NCBI RefSeq assembly: GCF_014648775.1 | Contig: NZ_BMRT01000001.1 | Coordinates: forward strand, 1,240,001-1,304,000 | Length of the DNA stretch: 64,000 bases | From: Streptomyces abikoensis | Lineage (GTDB): Bacteria > Actinomycetota > Actinomycetes > Streptomycetales > Streptomycetaceae | Direction: 5' to 3' | Part shown: positions 25,188 through 34,099 of the stretch, in pieces | Numbering within the stretch: position 1 is the first letter of the stretch | Layout: each line of letters begins with the position of its first letter | Made by a program: the position numbers and the translations under genes | The notes under the pieces: model-generated | Database searches by the model: none | Told to the model about the DNA's origin: nothing | What the model saw: only the letters and a program-made list of their open reading frames with translations

Positions 25188-25312
25188 CCCCTGTCCCGCC
25201 CTTTCGCCGTTTCCGAGCGGGGCTCCGCCCCCTCGCACCCCCGGTCCGCGCTGACGCGCCTACCGGGGTCCGGGGCGGAGCCCCGGGAAACGGTGAAAGG
25301 GCGGGGCTGGGG
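25188..25312. terminator. Long inverted repeat between convergent pcaG and hemE; member of a repeated intergenic element
   Basis: The left arm (25188-25231, CCCCTGTCCCGCCCTTTCGC...) and right arm (25272-25312) are about 40-base near-exact complements around a 40-base loop. The right arm motif GGAAACGGTGAAAGGGCGGG recurs at about 40645-40664 before another minus-strand stop codon. Probably a bidirectional terminator. Confidence 0.75.
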
Positions 25313-25316
25313 CGAA

Positions 25317-26381
25317 CTACACCGCCGTGCGCTCGTGGACGTACTCGACGAGGTGGGTGAGCGCGTCCGGGTCCGTCGTGGGCATGACGCCGTGCCCGAG
25401 GTTGAAGACATGCCCCTCGAGCCCGCGCGCGGCGGCCAGCACCTCGTCCGTCTTCGCCTCGACCGCCTCCCGCGGAGCGAAGAGCACCGTCGGGTCCAGG
25501 TTGCCCTGGAGCGCCTTGCCGGGGCCCACCCGTCGCGCGGCCTCGTCCAGCGGGACGCGCCAGTCGACGCCGACGACGTCCGCGCCGGCCTCGCCCATCA
25601 GGCCGAGCAGCTCGCCCGTGCCCACGCCGAAGTGGATGCGCGGCACGCCGTAGGCGGCGACGGCGTCGAAGACCTTGCGGGAGGCGGGCATGACGTAGCG
25701 CCGGTAGTCGGCGGGGGCGAGGGCGCCCGCCCAGGAGTCGAAGAGCTGGATCGCGCTCGCGCCGGCCTCGATCTGGACGCGCAGGAAGGCGGCGGTGATG
25801 CCGGCGAGGCGGTCGACCAGGTCGGCCCACAGCTCCGGGTCGCCGTACATCATGGCCTTGGTGTTCTCGTACGTGCGCGACGGGCCGCCCTCGATGAGGT
25901 AGCTGGCCAGGGTGAAGGGCGCGCCGGCGAAGCCGATGAGGGGCGTGGTGCCCAGCTCGGCGGTGAGCATGCCGATGGCCTCGGTGACGTAGGGGACGTC
26001 GGAGGGGTCGAGGGCGCGCAGCCGCTCCAGGTCGGCGCGGGTGCGGACGGGCTCGGCGACGACCGGGCCGACGCCGGGCTTGATGTCGAGGTCGACGCCG
26101 ATGGCCTTGAGCGGCACCACGATGTCGCTGAAGAAGATCGCGGCGTCGACGCCGTGGCGGCGCACGGGCTGCAGGGTGATCTCGGTGACGAGCTCGGGCC
26201 GCATGCAGGACTCGAGCATGGGAATGCCCTCGCGCACCTTGCGGTACTCGGGGAGCGAGCGGCCCGCCTGCCGCATGAACCACACGGGGGTGTGGGGCAC
26301 GGGCTCACGGCGGCACGCCTTCAGGAACGCCGAATCGTGTGCCGCGGTGCGGCCGGTCTGCTGCTCGCTGCGCTCGCTCAT
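25317..26381 (-). CDS. hemE: Uroporphyrinogen decarboxylase HemE
   Basis: A 354-residue TIM-barrel enzyme that removes four acetate carboxyls from uroporphyrinogen III to give coproporphyrinogen III, the substrate of the HemY/HemQ branch nearby. Signatures are '[19 protein letters not shown]' (both family Arg residues), '[17 protein letters not shown]' with the catalytic Asp, '[17 protein letters not shown]', '[11 protein letters not shown]' and '[15 protein letters not shown]'. Length is normal. It is divergent from the DUF3000 gene. Confidence 0.97.
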   Translation of the reverse strand: MSERSEQQTGRTAAHDSAFLKACRREPVPHTPVWFMRQAGRSLPEYRKVREGIPMLESCMRPELVTEITLQPVRRHGVDAAIFFSDIVVPLKAIGVDLDIKPGVGPVVAEPVRTRADLERLRALDPSDVPYVTEAIGMLTAELGTTPLIGFAGAPFTLASYLIEGGPSRTYENTKAMMYGDPELWADLVDRLAGITAAFLRVQIEAGASAIQLFDSWAGALAPADYRRYVMPASRKVFDAVAAYGVPRIHFGVGTGELLGLMGEAGADVVGVDWRVPLDEAARRVGPGKALQGNLDPTVLFAPREAVEAKTDEVLAAARGLEGHVFNLGHGVMPTTDPDALTHLVEYVHERTAV

Positions 26382-26472
26382 GCCCCAAATCTTCGCACGG
26401 GCCGAACGAGTGACCCGCCCGTGTGGGTGTCCCTACCCGGAACAGCGCGTCCTTCCGCCTAGTCTTCCGGGC

Positions 26473-27135
26473 ATGGCTGCGGCGCAGGGACACCTCTCGG
26501 ACGGTCCGGACGACGCGGATGGGGAGGGCACCCCGTCCGTCTTCCGGCAGGCGGTCGCGGGGTTGCAGGGGGTACGCCTGCGGCCCGAGATCGAGCTGGA
26601 CGCGACACCGCCGCCCCAGCGGCTCGCCCCGTACTCGTACGCGCTGGAGGCGGCGGTCGTCGTGGACGACCAGGAGCTGGCGGACGGGCGGCTGATTCTG
26701 CTGCACGACCCGGCGGGGCACGACGCCTGGGGCGGCACGTTCCGGCTGGTGACGCTGGTGCACGCGGAGCTGGAGCCGGAGATGGCCGCCGACCCGCTGC
26801 TGCCGGAGGTGTGCTGGTCCTGGCTGACGGGGGCGCTGGAGGCGCGCCGGGTGCCGTACGCGGCGATCAGCGGCACGGTGACGCGCGCCGGCTCGCACTA
26901 CTTCGGGGGGTTGCGGGAGCGGGAGCCGTCGACGCGGATCGAGATCCGGGCGTCGTGGTCGCCGGCCCCCGCGAAGGGTCCGGCGGGTGCCGAGCGGGGG
27001 GTGCCGGACACGGCGGCGCACCTGTCGGCGTGGTGCGACCTGCTGTGCCAGATCGCGGGGCTGCCGCCGGGGGGCGCGCCCGAGGCGGGGATCGTGACGC
27101 TGCCGCAGCGGCGGGGGCCGCACAGCAGCCGCTGA
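26473..27135 (+). CDS. DUF3000 domain-containing protein
   Basis: A 220-residue actinobacterial protein. The conserved core runs 'SVFRQAVAGLQGVRLRPEIE', 'RLAPYSYALEAAVVVDDQEL', 'GRLILLHDPAGHDAWGGTFRL', 'EVCWSWLTGALEARRVPYAA', 'TVTRAGSHYFGGL', 'AHLSAWCDLLCQIAGLPPGG'. No catalytic motif is evident and the function is unknown. It is conserved beside hemE and RNase D genes in Streptomyces, to my recollection. The ATG was picked as the first after a clear divergent promoter gap from hemE. Confidence 0.88.
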   Translation: MAAAQGHLSDGPDDADGEGTPSVFRQAVAGLQGVRLRPEIELDATPPPQRLAPYSYALEAAVVVDDQELADGRLILLHDPAGHDAWGGTFRLVTLVHAELEPEMAADPLLPEVCWSWLTGALEARRVPYAAISGTVTRAGSHYFGGLREREPSTRIEIRASWSPAPAKGPAGAERGVPDTAAHLSAWCDLLCQIAGLPPGGAPEAGIVTLPQRRGPHSSR

Positions 27136-27172
27136 CCCGGACGTCGGCAGTAAGCGGTCGTCTTCTGTCGAA

Positions 27173-27208
27173 ACCACCCTTGACCGGCGGTTTCTGGTCA
27201 AGGGTGGT
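27173..27208. terminator. Perfect 13-bp hairpin after the DUF3000 gene
   Basis: ACCACCCTTGACC, a 10-base loop and GGTCAAGGGTGGT. There is no T run, so it may be a factor-independent streptomycete terminator or a regulatory dyad. Confidence 0.6.
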
Positions 27209-27252
27209 GGGTGATCCGGTCATGATTCGGGCCGGGGAAGCAGTCGAATCGA

Positions 27253-27277
27253 TCGGGCAATCGTCTCAATTGCCCGA
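27253..27277 (+). promoter_or_regulatory. Inverted repeat upstream of the response regulator gene
   Basis: TCGGGCAAT, 7 bases, ATTGCCCGA: a perfect 9-bp dyad in an AT-rich stretch (attcgtgatcattccctaaa follows). It lies 143 bases before the gene and is a plausible operator. The rest of the 284-bp gap 27136-27419 holds only this and the preceding hairpin. Confidence 0.45.
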
Positions 27278-27419
27278 ATTGTTACTCACCAATTCGTGAT
27301 CATTCCCTAAAGCCGGGCCCTTTCATTGCCGAAGGACCTTGTGACCCTTCCCATACGGATCGCCCCGGCTTATCCCCAAAGTCGGCACCCGTCCCGCCAC
27401 TCCCCCCACTGGAGGCCTG

Positions 27420-28079
27420 GTGTCCGTTCTCCTCGAGCAACCCGCTAGCCTCGCCTACCGCCCGAACAAACCGACGGCCATGGTCGTCGTCGCCGACCCC
27501 CGGGTCCGCTCGACCGTCACCCGCCATCTGTGGGCGCTGGGCGTGCGCGACGTGATCGAGGCATCGTCCATCGCGGAGGCCCGGCCCCGGATCGGCAACC
27601 CACGCGACATCTGCGTGGCCGACGTCCATCTGCCGGACGGATCCGGCCTGACCCTGCTCTCCGAGACCCGCGCCGCCGGCTGGCCCAACGGTCTGGCCCT
27701 GTCCGCCGCCGACGACATCGGCGCCGTGCGCAACGCCCTCGCGGGCGGCGTCAAAGGCTATGTCGTCACCGGAACCCGTACGAACCTCGGCATCCCCGGC
27801 CGCCCCGGGGCCGCGCCCATCGGCTCCGCCGCCGCCCGGATGCAGCGCCGGCCCCCCGGCGCCCCCGGCCACCCCGGTGGCTACCGCGAACTGTCCGGAC
27901 GCGAGGTGGAGGTGCTGCGGCTGGTTGCGGAGGGCCAGTCCAACAAGGCCATCGGCGTCTCGATGGGGCTCTCGGCGCTCACCGTCAAGAGCCACCTCGC
28001 CCGGATCGCCCGCAAGCTCGGCACCGGGGACCGGGCCGGAATGGTGGCCGTGGCGCTGCGCACCGGCATCATCCACTGA
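27420..28079 (+). CDS. Orphan response regulator with LuxR-type HTH
   Basis: A 219-residue regulator. The receiver-like part (about 18-110) has 'MVVVADPRVRSTVTRHL', where only one acidic residue of the usual pair remains, the probable phospho-acceptor Asp in 'ICVADVHLPDGSGLTLL', and Lys in 'GGVKGYVVTGT'. The LuxR HTH is canonical: 'LSGREVEVLRLVAEGQSNKAIGVSMGLSALTVKSHLARI', ending 'RAGMVAVALRTGII'. No histidine kinase is nearby. GTG start with GGAGG. A 34-base palindromic terminator separates it from the RNase D gene. Confidence 0.88.
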   Translation: MSVLLEQPASLAYRPNKPTAMVVVADPRVRSTVTRHLWALGVRDVIEASSIAEARPRIGNPRDICVADVHLPDGSGLTLLSETRAAGWPNGLALSAADDIGAVRNALAGGVKGYVVTGTRTNLGIPGRPGAAPIGSAAARMQRRPPGAPGHPGGYRELSGREVEVLRLVAEGQSNKAIGVSMGLSALTVKSHLARIARKLGTGDRAGMVAVALRTGIIH

Positions 28080-28100
28080 GCACCCCGCGAAAACCCCGCA

Positions 28101-28134
28101 GCGCCCGTCGCCGGAACGTTCCGGCGACGGGCGC
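28101..28134 (+). terminator. Perfect 34-base palindromic terminator
   Basis: GCGCCCGTCGCCGGAAC joined to its exact complement, followed by ttgccatac; it closes the response regulator gene. Confidence 0.88.
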
Positions 28135-28160
28135 TTGCCATACACAGATACCCTTGACCA

Positions 28161-29438
28161 GTGACCGACGCCCAAGAGACCGCAGAAGACACGACACTGC
28201 GAACCACCGGGGGCGGCCCCCCGGACGACGTCGATTCGGCGCCGATTCCCCTGCTGGAGCCACGGGAAGGCATGCCCCCGGTCGTCGCCGACGCCGACGC
28301 CCTGGCCCGGGTCGTCGCGGCCTTCGCCGCGGGCACCGGGCCCGTCGCCGTGGACGCCGAGCGGGCCTCCGGCTACCGCTACGGCCAGCGCGCCTACCTC
28401 GTGCAGCTGCGCCGCGAGGGCGCCGGCACGGCGCTGATCGACCCGGTCGGCTGCCCCGACCTGTCCGCTCTCGGCGAGGCCATCGGCGACGCCGAATGGG
28501 TGCTGCACGCCGCCACCCAGGACCTCCCGTGTCTGCGCGAGATAGGGATGACCCCGGCCCGGCTCTTCGACACCGAGCTGGCGGGCCGGCTCGCCGGCTT
28601 CGCCCGCGTCGGGCTCGGCGCGATGGTCGAGAACGTCCTCGGGTACGCCCTGGAGAAGGGCCACTCCGCCGTCGACTGGTCCACCCGCCCGCTGCCCGAG
28701 CCCTGGCTGCGCTACGCCGCGCTGGACGTGGAGCTGCTCGTCGACCTCCGCGACGCCCTGGAGGAGGAGCTGTCCCGGCAGGGCAAGCTCGAGTGGGCCC
28801 AGGAGGAGTTCGACGCCATCGCCTCCGCCCCGCCCCCGCCACCGCGCAAGGACCCCTGGCGGCGCACGTCCGGGATGCACAAGGTCCGCCGCCGCCGGCA
28901 GATGGCCGTGGTGCGCGAGCTGTGGACCGCGCGCGACAACGTGGCCCAGCGGCGCGACGTCTCCCCCGGCAAGGTGCTCGGCGACGGCGCGATCATCGAG
29001 GCCGCGCTCAACATCCCGCCCAACACCCACGCGCTCGCCGCGCTGCCCGGCTTCGGGCACCGGATGAGCCGCAAGCAGCTCGAGCAGTGGCAGTCCGCGA
29101 TCGACCGGGCCAAGGCCATCCCGGAAGCCGAGCTCCCGCAGCCCGGCCAGGCGCTGACCGGCCCGCCCCCGCCGCGCGCCTGGGCGGACAAGGACCCGCT
29201 GGCCGCGGCCCGGCTGGCCGCGGCGCGCACCGCGGTGTCCGAGATCGCCGAGCGGCTCACCATGCCGCAGGAGAACCTGATCACCCCGGACACGGTGCGC
29301 CGGCTGTGCTGGGAGCCGCCGAAGCACCCCACCGTGGACTCCGTCGCCGCGACCCTCACGGCCCACGGCGCCCGCGCCTGGCAGGTGGAGCAGGTGACAC
29401 CGGCACTGGTGAAGGCCCTGACGGAGGCGTCGGCCTGA
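28161..29438 (+). CDS. rnd: Ribonuclease D
   Basis: A 425-residue 3'-5' exoribonuclease of the DEDDy class. Exo motifs are 'VAVDAERASGYRYGQ' (D65, E67), 'LHAATQDLPCLREIG' with the second Asp, and 'LRYAALDVELLVDL' with Tyr and Asp. An HRDC RNA-binding domain follows from about residue 235 ('RRRRQMAVVRELWTARDNVAQRRDVSPGKVL' region). The C-terminal third is an actinobacterial extension. GTG start. It trims tRNA and other stable RNA 3' ends. It is upstream of fadAB but separated by a hairpin, so probably its own unit. Confidence 0.92.
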   Translation: MTDAQETAEDTTLRTTGGGPPDDVDSAPIPLLEPREGMPPVVADADALARVVAAFAAGTGPVAVDAERASGYRYGQRAYLVQLRREGAGTALIDPVGCPDLSALGEAIGDAEWVLHAATQDLPCLREIGMTPARLFDTELAGRLAGFARVGLGAMVENVLGYALEKGHSAVDWSTRPLPEPWLRYAALDVELLVDLRDALEEELSRQGKLEWAQEEFDAIASAPPPPPRKDPWRRTSGMHKVRRRRQMAVVRELWTARDNVAQRRDVSPGKVLGDGAIIEAALNIPPNTHALAALPGFGHRMSRKQLEQWQSAIDRAKAIPEAELPQPGQALTGPPPPRAWADKDPLAAARLAAARTAVSEIAERLTMPQENLITPDTVRRLCWEPPKHPTVDSVAATLTAHGARAWQVEQVTPALVKALTEASA

Positions 29439-29453
29439 CATCGCGCATCTCCT

Positions 29454-29485
29454 CCGGAAGGGCTGGATTCATCCAGCCCTTCCGG
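29454..29485 (+). terminator. Terminator of the 'GGGCTGGAT...ATCCAGCCC' element family
   Basis: CCGGAAGGGCTGGAT and ATCCAGCCCTTCCGG around two bases, followed by cgttt. A second hairpin CCCGGGGC-GGA-GCCCCGGG follows at 29502-29520. The same design recurs at 33024-33056 and 40555-40596. Confidence 0.85.
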
Positions 29486-29664
29486 CGTTTCCGGGCCGGG
29501 GCCCGGGGCGGAGCCCCGGGACGGAATGTGACCTTCGCCGCTCCCGCCCAGGGGTCTGGGCAGCGTGGTTACCCGCAAGTAGCATGACGGTTGTCAGCCC
29601 GCACCGCGGCGGAGCCGTCTCGGCATGCCCGCGCGCAGCGATCCGCACCTGGAGGAGAGCCAAC

Positions 29665-30885
29665 GTGCCTCGTACCGCTAGGGACGTCGTCTTCGTCGAC
29701 GGCGTCCGCACCCCGTTCGGCAAGGCGGGCCCGAAGGGCATCTACCACGAGACCCGCGCCGACGACCTGGTCGTCAAGTGCATCCGGGAGCTGCTGCGCC
29801 GCAACCCGGACCTCGACCCCGCCCGCATCGACGAGGTCGCCATCGCCGCGACCACGCAGATCGGCGACCAGGGGCTGACGCTCGGTCGTACGGCCGGCAT
29901 CCTCGCGGGCCTCCCGCAGTCCGTGCCGGGCTACTCCATCGACCGTATGTGCGCCGGTGCGATGACCGCCGTCACCTCGGTCTCCGGCGGTGTCGCCCTC
30001 GGTGCCTACGACATCGCCCTCGCCGGCGGTGTCGAGCACATGGGCCGTCACCCCATGGGCGAGGGCGTCGACCCCAACCCCCGCTTCGTGTCGGAGAAGC
30101 TGGTCGACGAGTCGGCCCTCTTCATGGGCATGACGGCGGAGAACCTCCACGACCGCCTGCCGCACATCACCAAGCAGCGGGCCGACGAGTACGCGGTGCG
30201 CAGCCAGGAGAAGGCCGCCAAGGCGTACGCCGACGGCAAGATCCAGGCCGACCTGGTGCCGATCTCCGTCCGCCGCACGTCCCCCGAGGGCGGCGAGACG
30301 GGCTGGGGCCTGGCCACCGCCGACGAGCCGATGCGCCCGGGCACCACGCTGGAGAACCTGGCGAACCTGAAGACCCCGTTCCGTCCGCACGGCCGCGTCA
30401 CCGCGGGCAACGCCGCCGGTCTCAACGACGGCGCCACCGCCTCGCTGATCGCCGCCGAGGACGTGGCGCGCGAGCTGGGCCTGCCGGTCAAGATGCGTCT
30501 GGTCTCCTACGCCTTCGCCGGTGTGGAGCCCGAGGTCATGGGCATCGGCCCGGTCCCGGCCACCGAGAAGGCCCTGGCCAAGGCCGGTCTGACGATCGGT
30601 GACATCGGCCTGTTCGAGATCAACGAGGCCTTCGCCGTCCAGGTGCTCTCGCTCCTGGACCACTACGGCATCGCCGACGACGACCCGCGCGTCAACCAGT
30701 ACGGCGGCGCCATCGCGTTCGGCCACCCGCTGGCCTCCTCCGGCGTCCGGCTGATGACGCAGCTGGCCCGCCAGTTCGAGGAGCAGCCGCACGTCCGCTA
30801 CGGCATCACGTCGATGTGCGTGGGCTTCGGCATGGGCGGAACGGTCATCTGGGAGAACCCGCACTTCGACGGAGGCGACAAGTGA
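29665..30885 (+). CDS. fadA: Acetyl-CoA C-acyltransferase (beta-oxidation thiolase) FadA
   Basis: A 406-residue thiolase with the nucleophilic Cys in '[18 protein letters not shown]', '[17 protein letters not shown]', the His in '[17 protein letters not shown]' and the second Cys in '[13 protein letters not shown]'. Together with the overlapping fadB it forms the trifunctional beta-oxidation pair, cleaving 3-ketoacyl-CoA. The GTG start has GGAGGAGAG upstream; an in-frame ATG 27 codons earlier lacks one. The stop overlaps fadB (GTGA). To my recollection this pair corresponds to SCO6027/SCO6026. Confidence 0.92.
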   Translation: MPRTARDVVFVDGVRTPFGKAGPKGIYHETRADDLVVKCIRELLRRNPDLDPARIDEVAIAATTQIGDQGLTLGRTAGILAGLPQSVPGYSIDRMCAGAMTAVTSVSGGVALGAYDIALAGGVEHMGRHPMGEGVDPNPRFVSEKLVDESALFMGMTAENLHDRLPHITKQRADEYAVRSQEKAAKAYADGKIQADLVPISVRRTSPEGGETGWGLATADEPMRPGTTLENLANLKTPFRPHGRVTAGNAAGLNDGATASLIAAEDVARELGLPVKMRLVSYAFAGVEPEVMGIGPVPATEKALAKAGLTIGDIGLFEINEAFAVQVLSLLDHYGIADDDPRVNQYGGAIAFGHPLASSGVRLMTQLARQFEEQPHVRYGITSMCVGFGMGGTVIWENPHFDGGDK

Positions 30886-33008
30886 GCACCACCACTGAGC
30901 TCCTGAAGGGCGCGGCCGAGCTGTTCCCCGACGAGGTCGTGACCCAGGCGCACGTGCGCCACCTCGACCTCCCGGCCGCGGGGCGCTTCGCGCTCATCAC
31001 GCTGGACAACGGCCTGGACCACACCAAGCCGACCACCTTCGGCCCGCAGTCCCTCGCCAACCTCGACAAGGCGATCGACCAGGTCGAGGCGGAGGCCGCG
31101 GCCGGTGAGATCGTCGGCGCCGGCATCACCGGCAAGCCGTTCATCTTCGCCGTCGGCGCCGACCTCAAGGGCGTCGAGCTGCTGAAGAAGCACGAGGAGG
31201 CCCTGGCCATCGGCAAGGGCGGCCACGACGTCTTCAAGCGGCTCTCGTCGCTGGCCGTGCCGACCTTCGCGTACTACAACGGCGCCGCGATGGGCGGCGG
31301 CGTCGAGGTCGGTCTCCACTGCACCTACCGCACGGTGTCCAAGGCCATCCCGGCCTTCTCGCTGCCCGAGGTCTTCCTCGGCCTGGTGCCCGGCTGGGGC
31401 GGCTGCGCCCTGCTGCCGAACCTCATCGGCGCGGACCGCGCGGTCTCGGTCATCATCGAGAACTCGCTGAACCAGAACAAGCAGCTGCGCGGCAAGCAGG
31501 TCTTCGACCTGGGCATCGCGGACGCCCTCTTCGACGGCGCGGACTTCCTGGAGCAGTCGCTCCTGTGGACGGCCTCGGTGCTGAAGGGCGAGACCGAGGT
31601 CGTCCGGCCCGAGGTCGACCGCGGCGAGGCCTGGGACCAGGCCATCGAGCGCGGCCGCGCCTTCGCCGACTCCAAGGTGCACGGCGCGGCCCCGGCCGCC
31701 TATCGGGCGCTGGAGATCATGGCCGCCGCCAAGAACGGCGACCTGCGTCAGGGCTTCGACGCCGAGGACCAGGCCCTCGCGGACCTGATCATGGGCGGCG
31801 AGCTGCGCAGCGGCATCTACGCCTTCAACCTGGTGCAGAAGCGCGGCAAGCGCCCCGTCGGCGCCCCGGACCGGTCGCTCGCGCGCCCGGTGAACAAGGT
31901 CGGTGTCGTGGGCGCCGGTCTGATGGCGTCCCAGCTGGCGCTGCTGTTCCTCCGCCGCCTGGAGGTGCCGGTCGTCCTGACCGACATCGACCAGGAGCGC
32001 GTGGACAAGGGCGTGAAGTACGTCCACGACGAGATCGACAAGCTGCTCCTCAAGGGCCGCATCAACCAGGACAAGGCCAACCGCCTGAAGGCCTCGGTGA
32101 GCGGCTCGCTGGACAAGGCCGCCGCCTTCGGCGACGCGGACTTCGTCATCGAGGCCGTCTTCGAGGAGATGGGCGTCAAGCAGCAGGTGTTCGCCGAGCT
32201 CGAGGCGGTCGTGCCCGAGCACACGATCCTGGCGACCAACACCTCCTCCCTCTCGGTCAGCGAGATGGCGTCGAAGCTGAAGCACCCCGAGCGGGTCGTC
32301 GGCTTCCACTTCTTCAACCCCGTCGCGATCCTTCCGCTGCTGGAGATCGTGCGCGGCGAGCGGACCGACGACGCGGCCCTGGCCACGGCGTTCGGTGTCG
32401 CCAAGAAGCTGAAGAAGACGGCGGTGCTGGTGAAGGACGCCCCGGCGTTCGTCGTCAACCGCATCCTGGTCCGCTTCATGGGCGAGATCCAGAACGTCAT
32501 CGACGAGGGCACGCCGGTCGCGGTGGCGGAGAAGGCCGTCGAGCCGCTCGGTCTGCCGATGTCGCCGCTGGTGCTGCTGGAGCTGGTCGGCCCGGCGATC
32601 GGTCTGCACGTCTCCGAGACGCTGGCCGCCGCCTTCCCCGACCGCTTCAAGGTCTCGCCGAACCTGGCCGCCGTGGTCAAGGCCGGCAAGCGCGGCTTCT
32701 ACGTCTACGACTCCGGCAAGCCGGAGCTGGACCCGGAGGTCGCCGCTCTTCTGGTGCAGGGCGACAGCGTCCTGACGGAGGAGCAGGTCCGGGCGCGCGT
32801 CCTGGAGGCCATCGCCCAGGAGATCGGCCTCATGCTGGACGAGGGCGTCGTCGCCGAGGCGCAGGACATCGACCTGTGCCTGATCACCGGCGCCGGCTGG
32901 CCCTTCCACCTGGGCGGCGTCACGCCGTACCTGGACCGCGAGGGCATCTCCGAGCGCGTCCTCGGCCGCCGCTTCCTGCCGCAGGGCGTGGCGAGCGTCC
33001 CCGCGTAG
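30882..33008 (+). CDS. fadB: FadB: enoyl-CoA hydratase / 3-hydroxyacyl-CoA dehydrogenase
   Basis: A 708-residue bifunctional enzyme. The N-terminal crotonase domain (to ~200) has oxyanion elements 'FIFAVGADLKGVELL' and 'YYNGAAMGGGVEVGLHCTYR', plus 'FSLPEVFLGLVPGWGGCALL' carrying the hydratase Glu. The NAD-binding domain starts near residue 340 ('VGVVGAGLMASQLALLFL'), with the catalytic His in 'RVVGFHFFNPV'. The C-terminal 3HCDH domains include 'VKDAPAFVVNRIL', 'PLGLPMSPLVLLELVG' and 'KAGKRGFYVYDSG'. It hydrates and oxidises acyl-CoA intermediates, then passes them to FadA. The GTG start overlaps the fadA stop. Confidence 0.94.
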   Translation: MSTTTELLKGAAELFPDEVVTQAHVRHLDLPAAGRFALITLDNGLDHTKPTTFGPQSLANLDKAIDQVEAEAAAGEIVGAGITGKPFIFAVGADLKGVELLKKHEEALAIGKGGHDVFKRLSSLAVPTFAYYNGAAMGGGVEVGLHCTYRTVSKAIPAFSLPEVFLGLVPGWGGCALLPNLIGADRAVSVIIENSLNQNKQLRGKQVFDLGIADALFDGADFLEQSLLWTASVLKGETEVVRPEVDRGEAWDQAIERGRAFADSKVHGAAPAAYRALEIMAAAKNGDLRQGFDAEDQALADLIMGGELRSGIYAFNLVQKRGKRPVGAPDRSLARPVNKVGVVGAGLMASQLALLFLRRLEVPVVLTDIDQERVDKGVKYVHDEIDKLLLKGRINQDKANRLKASVSGSLDKAAAFGDADFVIEAVFEEMGVKQQVFAELEAVVPEHTILATNTSSLSVSEMASKLKHPERVVGFHFFNPVAILPLLEIVRGERTDDAALATAFGVAKKLKKTAVLVKDAPAFVVNRILVRFMGEIQNVIDEGTPVAVAEKAVEPLGLPMSPLVLLELVGPAIGLHVSETLAAAFPDRFKVSPNLAAVVKAGKRGFYVYDSGKPELDPEVAALLVQGDSVLTEEQVRARVLEAIAQEIGLMLDEGVVAEAQDIDLCLITGAGWPFHLGGVTPYLDREGISERVLGRRFLPQGVASVPA

Positions 33009-33023
33009 CGGTACCCATCACCA

Positions 33024-33056
33024 CCGGACGGGCTGGATTTCATCCAGCCCGTCCGG
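33024..33056. terminator. Terminator between convergent fadB and the lipoprotein gene
   Basis: CCGGACGGGCTGGAT-TTC-ATCCAGCCCGTCCGG, followed by cgtttgagga; perfect 15-bp stem of the same family as the element after RNase D. Confidence 0.9.
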
Positions 33057-33073
33057 CGTTTGAGGACCTCCCC

Positions 33074-34081
33074 CTACGCCCGCCCCGCGCTCCACCGCCG
33101 GACGACCTCCGTCAACGCGCGCACCGCCTCCCCCATGAGCGCGTCATCGAACCGCACCGTCCGGCTGTGCTCGACGTGGAGGAACGGCGCTCCCACCGCG
33201 TCCGCGTGGTCGCCCTCGACGTTCGTCCGGCCCTCCAGGCGGCCGCAGTAGCGCCGCCACACCTCGCACACCCGCAGCTTCTCGCGCCCCAGCGCCGCCG
33301 AGAGCCGGCGCGCGGCCGGCAGGCCGGCATCGCCCTTGCCGGGCGAGACGACCACGTCGTGCTCGGGAAGGCTGGCGTCGGCGAAGCCGTGCACCTGCAC
33401 GGCCGGCAGCCGCCGGTCGGCGAGCACCGCCGCGACGGCGGCGAAGACGGAGTCCGCGCGATGGGCGACATCGGCGGCGTCCCCGTCCGTGGAACCGGCC
33501 GCGTTGCGATGCGCACCGGCGAGAATCAGCACTCCACCCGGCGCGCCCCGCAGCAAACCGATGCCCAGTTGTTCGGTGCGCTGGTCCGCGCTGGGGTGCG
33601 GCACCTGTACGGACCAGCGCGCCGGCCCCTGGAGGTCGAGGTAGACGCGGCCCCAGCCCCGGGTGGTCTCGCCCTCCCGGGTGGCGTCGGCGATCTCGGC
33701 GTAGCGGCGGCCGTCCTGGCGGTCGGCGAGGGTGCGCAGGGCGTAGCCCGCCCCGACCAGCGACCGTTCGGCGGCGGCGCGGTCGCCGTCGACGAGGAGG
33801 CGGACGCCGTCGGCGACGGCCCGCCGGTCGCTCGCGGCGGGGACGCGGTAGTGCCCGTTCTGGTTGATGCCGTCGGTGAAGCCCGTGATCCGGGCGCCGA
33901 GATCGACCGTGCCCGCCGTGCCCCCCGCGTCCGGCGGACCGGTGTCCGGGGCGCCGGCGGCGCCCGGGCGGGCGCGGCCCGAGAGGTCGGCACAGCCGGT
34001 CAGCCCGGTGAGCGCCGTCAGCGTCAGCGTGCCGAGCAGCACGGATGCCAACAGCGGGGAGATTTCGGGCTTGAGCCTCAT
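33074..34081 (-). CDS. Secreted lipoprotein of unknown function, divergent from capA-like gene
   Basis: A 335-residue protein with a lipoprotein signal peptide: 'LLASVLLGTLTLTALTGLTGC', lipobox LTGC, Cys30. The mature part has no family I recognise. It contains 'VLILAGAHRNAAGSTDGDAADVAHRADSVFAAVAAVL' (quoted across two strands) and 'LPAVQVHGFADASLPEHDVVVSPG', giving several conserved-looking His and Asp residues that could form a metal site, and 'LRVCEVWRRYCGRLEG' with a possible disulfide. Only 18 bases separate its ATG from the GTG of the capA-like gene, so the two promoters overlap and a shared role in poly-gamma-glutamate metabolism is plausible but unproven. Confidence 0.72.
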   Translation of the reverse strand: MRLKPEISPLLASVLLGTLTLTALTGLTGCADLSGRARPGAAGAPDTGPPDAGGTAGTVDLGARITGFTDGINQNGHYRVPAASDRRAVADGVRLLVDGDRAAAERSLVGAGYALRTLADRQDGRRYAEIADATREGETTRGWGRVYLDLQGPARWSVQVPHPSADQRTEQLGIGLLRGAPGGVLILAGAHRNAAGSTDGDAADVAHRADSVFAAVAAVLADRRLPAVQVHGFADASLPEHDVVVSPGKGDAGLPAARRLSAALGREKLRVCEVWRRYCGRLEGRTNVEGDHADAVGAPFLHVEHSRTVRFDDALMGEAVRALTEVVRRWSAGRA

Positions 34082-34099
34082 GGCGGTAAAAATACCCCG

